A DNA stretch of 64,000 bases from Coptis chinensis (taxonomy: Eukaryota > Streptophyta > Magnoliopsida > Ranunculales > Ranunculaceae). Made by a program: the position numbers and the translations under genes. The notes beneath the pieces were generated by a model. That model was given only the letters and a program-made list of their open reading frames with translations. It had not been told where the DNA came from and searched no databases. Below are positions 21,975 to 34,172 of the stretch, piece after piece; within the stretch, counting starts at the first letter, position 1; each line of letters opens with the position of its first letter. The stretch spans positions 22,778,501 to 22,842,500 of the forward strand of contig CM027377.1 of the NCBI GenBank assembly GCA_015680905.1, given 5' to 3'.

Positions 21975-24140
21975 ATGTCGATGCAAAACTATCAAGACCT
22001 TGACAAACTCCACAACGGATCAAATCGATATAAAGTGAGGGGCCGCATTACAAGGTTTTGGGAGTCAGTGCATTTGAAATATAAGGACACTCTTAGTTTG
22101 GAGTTTCTTCTTTTAGATGTAAAGGTGATTATAATTCTATATGTGCCATCTATTTGCCAAAGCCATGCTATAATGGGTTGCTGACTTTACTGTTGTTTCC
22201 CGCATCGTACACAGGATGCTCACATCCATGTCGTTTTACTGAAGAAATATTTTGGGGATTTTTACGATTTACTTAAGGATGGTGTGTTAAAAGAAGGCAA
22301 TGTCTACACCATGGAGAAATTTGATGTGTGGTTTGCAAAAGATTATCGGCCAGTTGAGAATGATCACAAAATTTTTATTAATGATGGAATGGTTATCACA
22401 CCAGTTGATGGGGAAGGTACCCACATTGCAAGGCACAAATTCAACTTCTCCCAGTTCGACACCCTTTCGAGTAGAGTTCACGACAGGACTCACCTTATAG
22501 GTAATAGTTTGCTACGAGTTTCGCTTTCATAACTTAATAAACTCTTAAGGAATGTATTCTAACATTTTTTGTCAAAAAAAAATTAAGATGTTATTGGACT
22601 CCTTAAGTGAATCGGTGAAATCACACACAAAAATGGAACTGTTTTTCGAGAGATTGTGCTCATGGATAAGAGGTAACTTGCCGACGTTCATCTCTAATAA
22701 GCACTATGTATTTTTTTTTCCTAACACAAACTATCCTATAATCAGTGCCGTGGAATTGACTATTGCTTTATGGGGTTATTTAACCGAAAAGTTTCCAGAT
22801 GATCTTTTGACACAGGAAGATGTGGTTGTCATTGTAACTTCACTTAATCGAAAAGATTTCCAAGGTACACATTTATTCCACCTTCATGTAATCATTTTTT
22901 TTTTTTTTACTACGCAAAGCAAAATAATGCATATTTCATGTCTTAATACTATGTTGTAGGCAAAATTTCTCTTTCATCGCTTAGTGGAGAACAAAGGTCT
23001 ACATAGATTTGGACACCCAAGATGTTATCGACTATAAAAACAGATCAGTGTATCATATTACTCTTCGTTTTTATCATATTACTTCATAATCATGTCATGT
23101 TACAATATTTGTCATTCTTAATTATATAGTTTGGGGGATACCAAAGTGCAAATAGCAAAGCAGTATTCATCTACAAAAGAGGGCTTCTCTGAGGAAGAAC
23201 TACTTAGAAACCGTAGGGTTTCAATAGACAAATTAAAGGAAATGGGACTAGATGAATCGAATAAGGTAACATTCAATCCATTAGAGACAACTTTGTTTCA
23301 TTGCCCAACATTCTATTAAAGTTCATTATGATCGTGAAAACAAGGAGCAACATACACTTGCAAAGCAACCATAGGATATGTCTTCGACACGAATTGGTAT
23401 TACACTTCATGCACCAACAACAACTGTAACAAGAATGTTGTTAAGTGCATTTGCCCAAGCTGTCACCTTGAAATCAAGAGCTGCAATGAGAGGTCAATCA
23501 TTAATCCCTTATCGAATTTTTTCTTTTGGCGGATAAACTTTTTATAAATTTTATTTGGAGTGTCCAAGTACCTTCCAAGAATGGATGTGGAAGATTCATC
23601 AGGGGTTACTCAATTTGTTGCTTTTGATCGGGAAGCTAAATACCTTATTCAGAAGCCGGTTAAAGAATTGGTGGACTCCTACAAGAAGACAACACCTTAT
23701 AACTTTTCATATCACAATTTTTTTGCTTTTAAACACAAAACACATTCTTCTCACCAAATGTAAATAAAATGCTTCAAAACACAGAAAAACGGCCCACAAA
23801 TCATTCAGGATGCATTGCAACACGCTTTGGAAAAAGAGTACATCTTCCAAGTTAAAATAAATTATTTCAAATTGAGAATAATGAAGGAAAATCTACAAAA
23901 TTTTCCCACCTACTATGGATGTGATGACCCACTTACTAAAGAAATGATTGATGAGGTATTCTTCTGATCCCTTTATTTAAAAAAACAGTATTGTTTCACC
24001 TACATTAAACTTATTGTGGTTAAATACAAGACAAAAAAAGTGGAAGCCCTGATTTAGAAAATGGAGTTACTGGAAAAGATGTTTCAAGCCAAGATATGCA
24101 ATCTGAACTCCACCAAGCAAAAAAAACAAGGGTTCAATAG
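21975..24140 (+). pseudogene. Replication protein A large-subunit-like gene (DUF223/OB-fold), probably broken
   Basis: A multi-exon gene resembling plant RPA70-type proteins. Exon 1 (21975-22124) encodes YKVRGRITRFWESVHLKYKD and SLEFLLLDVK. Exon 2 (22215-22500) encodes HIHVVLLKKYFGDF, LLKEGNVYTMEKFDVWFAK and DYRPVENDHKIF, the classic N-terminal OB fold of this family. Later pieces are EFPDDLL-like text (22740-22863), SKYLPRMDVEDSSGVTQFVA plus FDREAKYLIQKPVKELVDSY (23559-23690; C-terminal OB fold), QDALQHALEKEYIFQVKIN (23808-23866), and a last exon ending near 24140. These proteins bind single-stranded DNA. Such RPA-like genes are common in plant genomes and inside Helitrons. Several frame changes suggest a pseudogene or consensus errors. 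Confidence 0.68.
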
Positions 24141-25356
24141 TGGGTCAGCACTTATTCAACCATTTGGTCCAATCCAGTTCAGCTTTTTTTGGTTTAACGT
24201 TTAAAAATGAAACATCAAAATATCACATGACTGTCTCCTCCCTGATGCAGGACATGTGTCGGAGTTGGAACTCATTTTGCTTAAGTTGTTTGCTTTTCAA
24301 TTTACTATTTGCTCAAGGTCGTCTACATTTACAATTTTCTCGTGGTGGTTAGAACTTTCTCTTTTGAATGTGGTGTTTGTGTTATTCATTTAACTTGAAC
24401 ACGAATTAATGATGATTGCTAAAATATTTCTAGCAAAGGGTACCTTTTTGTGTGTGCTTTACTTTGATGTGCATATGGGTTTTGCTTATTGATTCTTCTA
24501 CCCCCTTGCACACACACACACACCAAAACCACCCAATTAACACCCACACCAAAAATATATATAGATTATTGATGATTTCATATCATAAGCTACTTTATCG
24601 TTTATCCCCTCACGATAGAGAACCACTACATACAAGATTGTTCCACCAACACATTGTGAGTACAACTTTAGAAATTCACAATGTCTTTTACATTTTATTG
24701 TTGGCCCTTAATTGAACTGCCTTTTACCAAAAGCAAAGCAAATAGTCACGGCTACCAAATTGACTCATCAAGTTAAATACATATATAGGGTTTTTCCGCT
24801 TCCAAGCTTCATCATGCGCATCTACAACAAACAATACTCCACCTTCCAAAACCAACACTCTAAGTTGTTATAATTCTTCAATATTATGAAACTCATTTGT
24901 ACTGATGGTAATAGTAACTCATTTGGCATGGGGTTACCACTTTTGATTATAGCGTTACACTTTGTGCACCTCTATAAATTGCATGATCCACAAAAAAACA
25001 AGTTAATTAGTCTGAAAGGTATGGTTCTCTATTAATTTTTTTTTCTACTACTGTCAAGCATCTTCCCTTCAGTATATATACCTTTTATTTATGTACTTTT
25101 GTGCATAATTAGATGCATTTCATCACAATCCCAACATAATCAACTCAAAAACTTCCTTCATCATAATCCCAACATAACAATGTTCATGTTTGTACAATAT
25201 TTACTTACTTTTTTTGTTCGTCCTCAACCTGACAAATCCTTCCTTTGTATATTATATCCATCATTTCACTATGTAACTATGTTGCTCCCACTATAGTTAA
25301 TATTACTTATTTATTTATTTATTTTATATATTATTAATTTATTCTTTTTGCATAAA
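24141..25356. other. Intergenic DNA with a CA microsatellite
   Basis: A (CA)n run lies at about 24509-24523. No gene is supported. Confidence 0.45.
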
Positions 25357-25602
25357 ATGGGTAGTCTGTCAAACACCTCTAGAGATACAAACAAGACAAC
25401 CACAACATCTTTTGAAGACAGATTCCCAATTTATACTACTCAAAGCACCTCAAAACATAAAGCTTTTCTATATCTTTATGAGTACATCTACAAGTCGCAC
25501 CTTAAACCAAAACTCATCCTTAGAGAAAACCCTAAAAAAAAATGGATAATTGAATTATATTCAAACCGTGGCCAATATAGATTAAGTTGTTGCACATCAT
25601 AG
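25357..25602 (+). CDS. Short unknown protein, paralogue B
   Basis: Eighty-one codons from ATG at 25357: MGSLSNTSRDTNK, TSFEDRFPIYTTQST, then YEYIYKSHLKPKLILREN. It aligns in order with the 17561-17833 protein (SLSN, T-S-aromatic-E-D, FPIY, SHL, KPKL). The C-termini diverge after KPKL, where a run of eight A may have shifted the frame (25534-25541). No domain is recognised. Confidence 0.45.
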   Translation: MGSLSNTSRDTNKTTTTSFEDRFPIYTTQSTSKHKAFLYLYEYIYKSHLKPKLILRENPKKKWIIELYSNRGQYRLSCCTS

Positions 25603-25961
25603 AGTTATGTCGCTTTACCACAATTCCTCCATGAATAATTTAGTTATTATTACGTTTTTCGAATCATTTTGTATTGTACATTTCCCTTTTCATAATGTTA
25701 CACATTACTATCCTACTTCAAAATGCTTTCAATTAATTTGGAACAAAGATGATCCGAGTCACCTACTCTACATTATTCAATCATATTTTTTTTTTTTTCT
25801 TTTTGCCAAGATTATTTAGGCTTCTTCATCAACTTGGCCTCGCTTATCAATTTTTTGTTTCACTTACGATTAGGGAAAGAGTCAATGCATGTGGAATTTT
25901 AAATCACATTATCAATTGTGCTTCTTTATGGAATCCGTGCCTTCAGCATGGGCATTAACTA

Positions 25962-27430
25962 GTGATAATAACAAAATAAGTCCGAGTAGGAGTGTAAAAA
26001 AAAACCGTTGACCCATCATCCGGTAGGGTACCCGGTCTTCACCCGCCACCTAAATCCGCACCAACCCAAAAACAGACCCGCCTTGCCCCGCCACCATTTT
26101 TACGCGGTCGAACTATGGGTGTATGTTCTATGCTCAAACCCGACCTGTCAAATCGCCCGACCCGCACTATGTGAAAAGCCGTTGACCCAACCCCGTTGAC
26201 CCGTATAATTTCAAAACTCTAACTCTAATATTTTTGTATTTTGTTTATATTTTCTTTTAACTTTTGTAGAAATTTGGGAGATATGAACACAAACTTATGA
26301 GTTCAACATCAATTTCAAATATTCAAGTTTGAACATTGGGCAAATATCAAAAGTTCAAATTCAACTTTCGAATTTTGGAGAAGATGAATCATTCATCCTT
26401 GTATTAATTTCGAATTATTTTAGTTTATATTTTATTGTTTTGTATCATAGATCCTCGCTCTCATCTTCATTTTATCATGTTATAGAAAATAATCAATTTA
26501 CAAATAAATCACGAAAAAGAAGTTTCAAATTTGTAGATATGGTTTTGGGTTCAAGTTCAAGTTTTTTTTTTTTTTGATTCCATTTTTTATTTATATTGTG
26601 AATTGGAAATATATTACTTGCAGAATTATAAAGTTTTTTTTAGGTGAAATTGGGATAAAATTATAATTTCCACCCGACCCGGATGACCTGCCCAAAACCC
26701 GTCCCGTAAGCTGACCCAACAGGCTGGGTGATGGTACTAAGACATGACACTTCAACCCGCCCCACCCCGTCGGAGACCACTGGATTTGTATCCCCTAGAC
26801 TCGCCCCGCCCCGCCACTATTTGACCCAAAATTGACCCGACCCGCCCAGTATTACACCCCTAAGTCCGAGTCTTGCACGGTTGCACACTAATACTTCTAT
26901 GTATTCTAATTCTCTTTTCTACATGAACGGAATCCTAAACAACCTGACTTTTGATTATGACTTCTGAGTCAATATTTAAGGATATTTTGGTTTCGATAAC
27001 CCGATAACCGATCCAAACCAAACCGATAAAAAATGGTTTGGGTTTTAATAATTTTGTTTGTCCTCTACCGACTCGAAATCGAACCGAACCGATAAGATAT
27101 TGGTTTGGTTTCGAGTTTGTCTTCTACCGAACCGATATGAACCCGAACCGATAAAATAATATTTTAATAATATTTATGATTAATTTTTTATATGTTTATC
27201 AATTGTGTGGCTGAAATTAATTGATTTAATTTAAGATTTATTTGATTTTATAGTTTTCGGTTCGGATTGATTCGGTTTCAGATTGTATATCTTATCGGTT
27301 CGGTTCGATTTTGGATGAAAAATAATATTATCGATTTGGTTCGGTTTCGGGTTTTCAATTTTATTATCAGTTCGGTTTGGATTTTTCAAAACCCGACCCA
27401 AACCAATCGATTGATGGCCTTGCTCCACAC
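25962..27430. repeat. Dispersed repeat unit, copy 2, with foldback arm and hAT insertion
   Basis: Matches copy 1 from TGATAATAACAAAA (25962) through the hAT insertion and on from 26863 to about 27212 (CCAAACCGATAAAAAATGG, AACCGATAAGATATTGG). The sequence from 27240 to 27420 is rich in the reverse complement (TTATCGGTTCGGTTCGATT), so 27000-27160 and 27240-27410 form an imperfect long inverted repeat of the AACCGA type. Confidence 0.75.
25987..26862. mobile_element. hAT-like non-autonomous element, 876 bp
   Basis: Terminal inverted repeats TAGGAGTGTAA (left) and TAGGGGTGTAA (right, reverse complement). The 8-bp direct repeat AGTCCGAG flanks it (25979-25986 and 26863-26870), the hAT target length. 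Copy 1 of the host repeat has the uninserted site AAGTCCGAAGTCTTGC at 2701. Subterminal regions are packed with GACCCG/CGGGTC-type motifs (26010-26190 and 26668-26850), and the centre is AT-rich with no transposase. Confidence 0.9.
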
Positions 27431-27629
27431 ACAACGCATTAAGTTTAGCAAATTATTTTAATAGCGAATTGGCATCAGATCGTAATCATTGCTAATTTTT
27501 TTAAGAATAAGATGATTTAAATAGCTCTAAGAGTAGATTAGTTGGGCCTACAATATATTTTCAAATATTCTTTGTAGATATTGCCTAGGATATGCTGATT
27601 GCTGAATACCTTTTTTTTTTTTTTTTGCC

Positions 27630-27860
27630 TAGCGTATAGTGAAACTAATCGATGGACTTAAGTGGAATTTTTTTTACCAATTCAAGGTTTACTTAGCGCA
27701 AAAAACAGTTTAACGGTCAAAATGAAAAAACGAGACAAGTTCAATGGAATATTTGCAATTAGGCCTTTTTTTAGTAATTCTCTCATTAAATAATTGGTAG
27801 TTGGATCATGGATAAAATTAAAGAATAAGAAAACAAATCCGAGTCTTGTACAGCAAGTCT
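27630..27860 (+). repeat. Dispersed repeat unit, copy 3 (lacks the MITE)
   Basis: GCGTATAGTGAAACTAATCG to ATCCGAGTCTTG corresponds to 2064-2130 joined to 2551-2718 of copy 1, with only one TTA at the MITE junction. It stops where copy 2's second half would begin. Confidence 0.8.
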
Positions 27861-28526
27861 ACGTGTGTGACACGTGCCCATGGATTAGTGTGAAATTAAT
27901 TACAAAGTCCTATTCCATCCGCTTGAGTAAAGTCAGCAAACTGTAAACTGTTTCAAGTTTCAACTGTTAAAATAATTGAAGGACAAGGAGCAGCCATGTA
28001 GCTAATAAGTTGGGTACTTCTGAGTTCTTCATTTCTCTTGCCTTAGTAGAGAAGACTACAGAGCCTGGAAGTTATGATATAACACGTCCTTTTCACGGCT
28101 TAGTTTGTAAGTATATATCCAAGCCTTCATTTGTTATTTTAGCACGTACGTCGTTTTAAAGTTGTATATCAACGACAGAGTTGTTGTCTTAAAAATCTTT
28201 TTGCGTGTGAACTTAGTGTTTTGCGAGCTAGCTCATTTGTGAGATCTTCGAAATAACTTTATAGCTCTCTGGTATGCTTAAATGATTGAGTGCTTTCAAT
28301 TCATAATAAACAGAAAGATTCTATATTATGTTTCCTTTTACATGCATGTTGACTATGCCTTGATGTCTATTGACGGTTCACCACTTGTTGGCTTCTAATA
28401 TGTAACTACTGTCATGTGTCACTTTAGGATTGGTAGTGAGTAATATCCTCCTTACAGACGTGAACAGGAACAGGAGAAAGCCAAATGGAGAACTAACAAT
28501 CAAAAGTAGAAATCAAAGAAGACGAT
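27861..28526 (+). promoter_or_regulatory. Upstream region and probable leader of the kinase gene
   Basis: Contains a CACGTG core (27880-27885) and a possible leader intron: donor-like TCTG/GTATGC near 28270 and acceptor-like CTTACAG near 28458. Short upstream ATGs are present. No coding sequence for an extracellular receptor domain or signal peptide is seen. Confidence 0.35.
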
Positions 28527-29694
28527 ATGGATGAGGTACGAAAAGGGACTGAAAAACTTCCTGGACTAAAACATCTACAATTTGATGATGGGGACAAGCT
28601 TCAGAATAACGTGTTGGAAAATCGCAAAGCGGTGAATAATTTTAAAGAAGGGGCCGTGCGTAGCTCAAATGCGATGGAAGTGTCATTAGAACTGCAAAGA
28701 GATAAAATACGGCGATATTCACCTAAGGATCTTATGAGGTTTACTAAATATTTCACTTGTCAAATAGGTTCTGGCGCTTATGGAGAAGTCTTTAAAGGTC
28801 AACTACCTAACGGTGAGAAAGTAGCGGTTAAGAAATTAAAAAAAACTGCAATGGATGTTATGGAATCCACATTCATGGCTGAAGTGAGATCAATGAGCAG
28901 TACTTCTCATCGAAACCTAGTTAGACTTTACGGGTATTGCTTTGAGGCAAACATGAAAGCACTTGTCTATGAATACTTGGAGAATGGATCTTTGGATGTT
29001 ATTTTGTATGAGAACCATCTTAAGTTGCCGTGGCAGAGGTTGTATGACATTGCAACTGAGATAGCAAAGGGCTTTCTTATTTGCATGAAAGTTGCTACGA
29101 GGTAATAGTTCACTATGATGTAAAGGCTAGTAATGTGCTCATTGACTCAAATTTTGCTCCTAAGATTGCGGATTTTGGATTTGCCAAGGTTTCTCAAAGA
29201 GATGTCAGTCAATTATCTTTGATCGGATTCAGAGGGACCCGCAGCTTTGCTGCCCCAGAAATGTGGATGCAAATGCCAATAACTTACAAAAGTGATGTTT
29301 ACAGCTTCGGCATGATGTTGTTCGAAGTTTTGGGGAGGAGGAGGATTTGTGTCGGCGATAATTGGTTTCCAGGACAAGTTTGGGAAAACTTTAAGAATGG
29401 ACAAGTAAATGAAATTATGGAGGAATGTGGAATTGAGGACATGGACAGAGAAAATGCAACAACATTAGCTGTTGTGGCATTGTGGTGTACTCAGCACAAT
29501 CCCGGTGACAGACCAACCATGAGCAAGGTGGTGAAAGTTCTTGAGGGGTACATACAACTTCCGCCCCCTCCCGATCCACTTTTTCCATATAGCGTCTCTT
29601 TAAACGCAAGCAAATTGGGAGCTAGTTCCATAGCAATTAGCGGACCTCCTCCTTCACCAGTTTCTTCTGATGTCTCTCTCACCCGGAGTGAACG
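28527..29694 (+). CDS. LRK10-like/PR5K-type protein kinase, kinase domain without ectodomain (first half of a possible fusion)
   Basis: Starts at ATG 28527 and encodes about 390 residues. The N-terminal 60 residues are not recognised. The kinase domain follows: Gly loop GSGAYGEVFKG (residues 81-91), VAVKKL with the ATP lysine (about 102), AEVRSMSSTSHRNLVRLYG (alpha-C Glu), KALVYEYLENGSLD, VHYDVKASNVLIDSNF (HYD in place of HRD, so non-RD), ADFGFAK, FRGTRSFAAPEMWM, ITYKSDVYSFGMMLFEVLG, and ALWCTQHNPGDRPTMSKVV. All catalytic residues other than the HRD arginine are visible. This is closest to LRK10-like/PR5K kinases, which normally have an ectodomain and membrane span; both are missing. One base is missing at 29071-29073 (GGCTTT where GGCCTTT is expected). 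The sequence ends at a GTAAGA donor (29695) that also supplies the in-frame TAA. Confidence 0.85.
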
Positions 29695-29871
29695 GTAAGA
29701 TCACTAGCTATGAGATTTTTCTTTCCGAAATTAAGTCTTTGATGCTTAAGTTGGTTATGTCTGAATTGACCTTGACTATTGAAGGTCTGTGAAAAGACAA
29801 AGATGAACCACTCCTCAGTGTACTACAGTGCCCCCTCCCCCCCTCTCTAATTTCCTAATTGTGCAATGCAG
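29695..29871 (+). other. Predicted intron linking kinase and hexokinase frames
   Basis: Donor CG/GTAAGA at 29694/29695; pyrimidine tract CCCCCTCCCCCCCTCTCT at about 29831-29848; branch-like CTAAT at about 29846-29860; acceptor TGCAG ending at 29871. Removing these 177 nt joins CG to A (an Arg codon) and keeps the hexokinase frame. Without removal, translation stops at 29696. Confidence 0.6.
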
Positions 29872-31507
<1,636 letters not shown>

Positions 31508-32464
31508 CTTTTTTTCGTTCTGTTTTTTTTCAGTAAAAAACAAAGCACTTACTGCTTCAAGTTCTAAACTCCTTAAGGCTTAACCTTACAGAAGTATAGA
31601 GTCTAGAGTTTAGAAGTATATACGCCATGAACAAATCTTTCAAAATTTGAGCTGGATTCTGTGCCTTGTTTTCGGGCCTCGGCCAGTATCTTGAGCTAGT
31701 TTGCCCGAGTACCTTTGTTTACTTTGCTTGTTCGGATGATATACAGGCCTAGCTAATTGAGTTACTGACTTTCAGTTGATCAGGCTTGGCTCACTTGTGA
31801 AACTGGGTCTCTTTACTCTGCCTCCTATCGATACATGAAGTAAACGACCTTGAGCAATGAACCATGCACAAGGAGCTTAACACATTTTCCAGCTCTACAA
31901 GAATTTATGGTTATTGGAAGGGTGATCGTGTCAATTTAGAGTCTTTGTACCCAAAATCGAGCAATTGAAAAATTCATGAAGGGATGAGATTTACATCAAG
32001 CAAATAAGAATTGACTGAACTACTGGAGACTATTTTGCCTATTGAGAAGTAAGAAAGAAAAAATGACAATAATTTACTTGACGAAAATATATTGTTCCTT
32101 ACGTAGTTACAATGCAATTTCCCAATTTTTATTCGAAAAATAGTTATCAAGTGCTTAACAATTGCACCAAATCCGCACTAGTGTGTTCTCCCACTCCACT
32201 CAATTTTTAATAAGTACTTGTAATTATTGAGGAAAAAATTGCATTTATCAGCGTGAATCCATAACTATTAAAGCAAATCAACAACTACGGAAAAATTCTT
32301 TAGAGTATATACCACTTATCCAAAGTTCCAAACTCAAGTCAACTAACCATTTAGGATTAGTGGCATTTAAATTAGCTAGTGTTCATAAGAATAAACTTGG
32401 CAGTTTTTAAGTAGACATCACATTTCATAATTTAGAATATAAGATGATTCACTGAACACTACAT
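31508..32464. other. Intergenic DNA
   Basis: No coding similarity. In particular there is no GRAS domain on the minus strand downstream of the DELLA fragment. Confidence 0.55.
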
Positions 32465-32833
32465 CTAGATAATAACAGTAGTATAATTTGATAATAATAA
32501 GTTGATAAAACTCATGCAACCATGACTCCATGAGCCATACATTTTGAGTTCATCAACATGACATAAACGGGACTGGGGGGGGGGGGGTGGTTTACTGGGG
32601 TGTGGGAGATTGTCAACTTCACGCAGCATGGATTCAAGCCAAGAAGAGAGATCCGAAGGATTGTAATGAACAGTTGCCTCTGATGGAAGATGTGAAAGCG
32701 AATGATCTTCTTGAGCTAAACCCAACATTGCCTCAACTTGCTCCAGCTTCTTAGCTACCTCAGCCACATCCTTGGACCTCACCTTGTAACCAGACATAGC
32801 AAGGATCTCATCTTCTCCTCTTTCGTCGTCCAT
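32465..32833 (-). CDS. Orphan DELLA N-terminal domain (no GRAS domain)
   Basis: 122 codons from ATG at 32833. Residues about 7-70 match the regulatory domain of DELLA gibberellin-response repressors: GEDEILAMSGYKVRSKDV (DELLA motif as DEILA), VAKKLEQVEAMLGLAQED (LExLE motif), and SEATVHYNPSDLSSWLESML (TVHYNP motif). In the family these motifs bind the gibberellin receptor GID1. Normal DELLA proteins are over 500 residues with a C-terminal GRAS domain. Here the frame runs through a Pro stretch (13-G run at 32575-32587) and ends in unrelated sequence (HGCMSFINLLLSNY). No GRAS sequence follows. It could be a truncated pseudogene, or a small protein able to bind GID1 without repressor function. 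Confidence 0.85.
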   Translation of the reverse strand: MDDERGEDEILAMSGYKVRSKDVAEVAKKLEQVEAMLGLAQEDHSLSHLPSEATVHYNPSDLSSWLESMLREVDNLPHPSKPPPPPQSRLCHVDELKMYGSWSHGCMSFINLLLSNYTTVII

Positions 32834-33280
32834 CTCAGTTGTAATAAATCAACTTAACAGCACTGAAAAACTTTTGTTCCACATTTAACAATGCTTTGAG
32901 AATGTGATTGAGCAGGTTGTACTTGGCTCACATATATATATATATATAACAACTTTGATGATATTTAATTTTCTTGACTACTTTATTTCTTGTAAAGTTG
33001 TTCACAATTTTTATGGTAAGAAGTCATTCTTCTCACTTTGTCACTTGTTCTTTGTCATTATGGATCACGAATTCACGACTTAATTCCGCGATGGACATGA
33101 TGCAAATCATCTACAGTAATACGCTTTTTCGGATCCAATAGTATCTGGTTTAAGCTACTACATACTATTGCAGTCACCATGCAAGTGCGGCGCTTGGCCA
33201 ATTGCACAGATCATTGTCTCATTGGGAATACTGGTATAATCACTATTGCCATGATTGGTGAATGAAGCATTGATGCTCCA
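32834..33280. other. Upstream region of the DELLA fragment
   Basis: Contains a short TA run (32935-32947). No other gene is supported. Confidence 0.4.
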
Positions 33281-33288
33281 TGTTACAC

Positions 33289-33706
33289 CAAGGCCCAAAA
33301 TATCGATATCGATGAATATATCGGTGTACCCAAAAACCGATATATATCGGATATATCGGATATATCCATTTTTTTTGGTAACTAGTCCAAACTATTTAAA
33401 ATATCGGAAATATCGGATATATTGGAAATATAATATCGGAAATATCGGATATATATCGGAAATATATTAGAAATATCGGATTTATATTTTAAAATGGTCA
33501 AAAAGTCAACCAATATATATCGATTATATCGGAAATATCGATTATATCGGCGATATAAAGTTTCATATCGGAAATTCCGATATATATCGGAAAAAAAAAG
33601 GGTTCTATATTCAATAGATATATGTCGGAAATATCGATGTCGGTGTACCAAAATACTGATATATATCGGCAATATATCGGATATATCGGCGATATTTTGG
33701 TCCATG
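33289..33706. mobile_element. hAT-like MITE built of ATATCGG repeats, 418 bp
   Basis: Ends CAAGGCCCAAAATATCG (left) and CATGGACCAAAATATCG (right, reverse complement), flanked by the 8-bp direct repeat TGTTACAC (33281-33288 and 33707-33714). The interior is almost entirely dispersed ATATCGG/CCGATAT units, so both strands can fold extensively. Confidence 0.82.
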
Positions 33707-34172
33707 TGTTACACACACAAGTTTAAAGTTGATAATTTGAGAAACGCGAATCAATCACTTTTTAAGCCGACCTACCTTCAATTTACTGAATAATAAACAA
33801 AACCTTGATAACTATCCTGTACATATACATCATGTAGCCAAAATTTTCTCTTTCAAGGGCATCTAAGTAGAGCCATTTATTCACCTCTTCTTTCCAATTT
33901 GATTGGTTTCATGGGTCATGATGAGACGAGTACCACCCCATTCAGGATATAGCTCAAAAACAAGTCACAAGCTCACAGCTCAGATGTCGATTCACTTGAC
34001 TCTTTTGCAAAATTGATGCATCAAAAATACGCATCAAATTTGGTTAAGTGTCAACTCTGCTCGAATCCAGCTGGCCTGCACTCTGAATTTGCCTTGGAAG
34101 GGGGAATGCTAACAAAATCCCAGCTAAGAGGCAAACCATGGATAACCAAGGAGTAGTAAGAAGCACTTTCAT

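Noticed and set aside
27231..27434. Minus-strand 67-codon frame rich in NRTDKI and PNQ
   Set aside because: It is the translation of the AACCGA foldback repeat, with no gene evidence.
29802..29848. Independent start codon for the hexokinase at 29802
   Set aside because: The ATG is in another frame and ends at TAA within 16 codons, so it cannot start the hexokinase.
33300..33700. CRISPR-like array of short repeats
   Set aside because: ATATCGG words are irregularly spaced, in both orientations, have no unique spacers, and lie inside a TIR element with a target duplication in a plant genome.
33382..33793. Open frames of about 100 codons on both strands
   Set aside because: They translate the ATATCGG repeat (SDIYRNIS-type low complexity) and are not genes.
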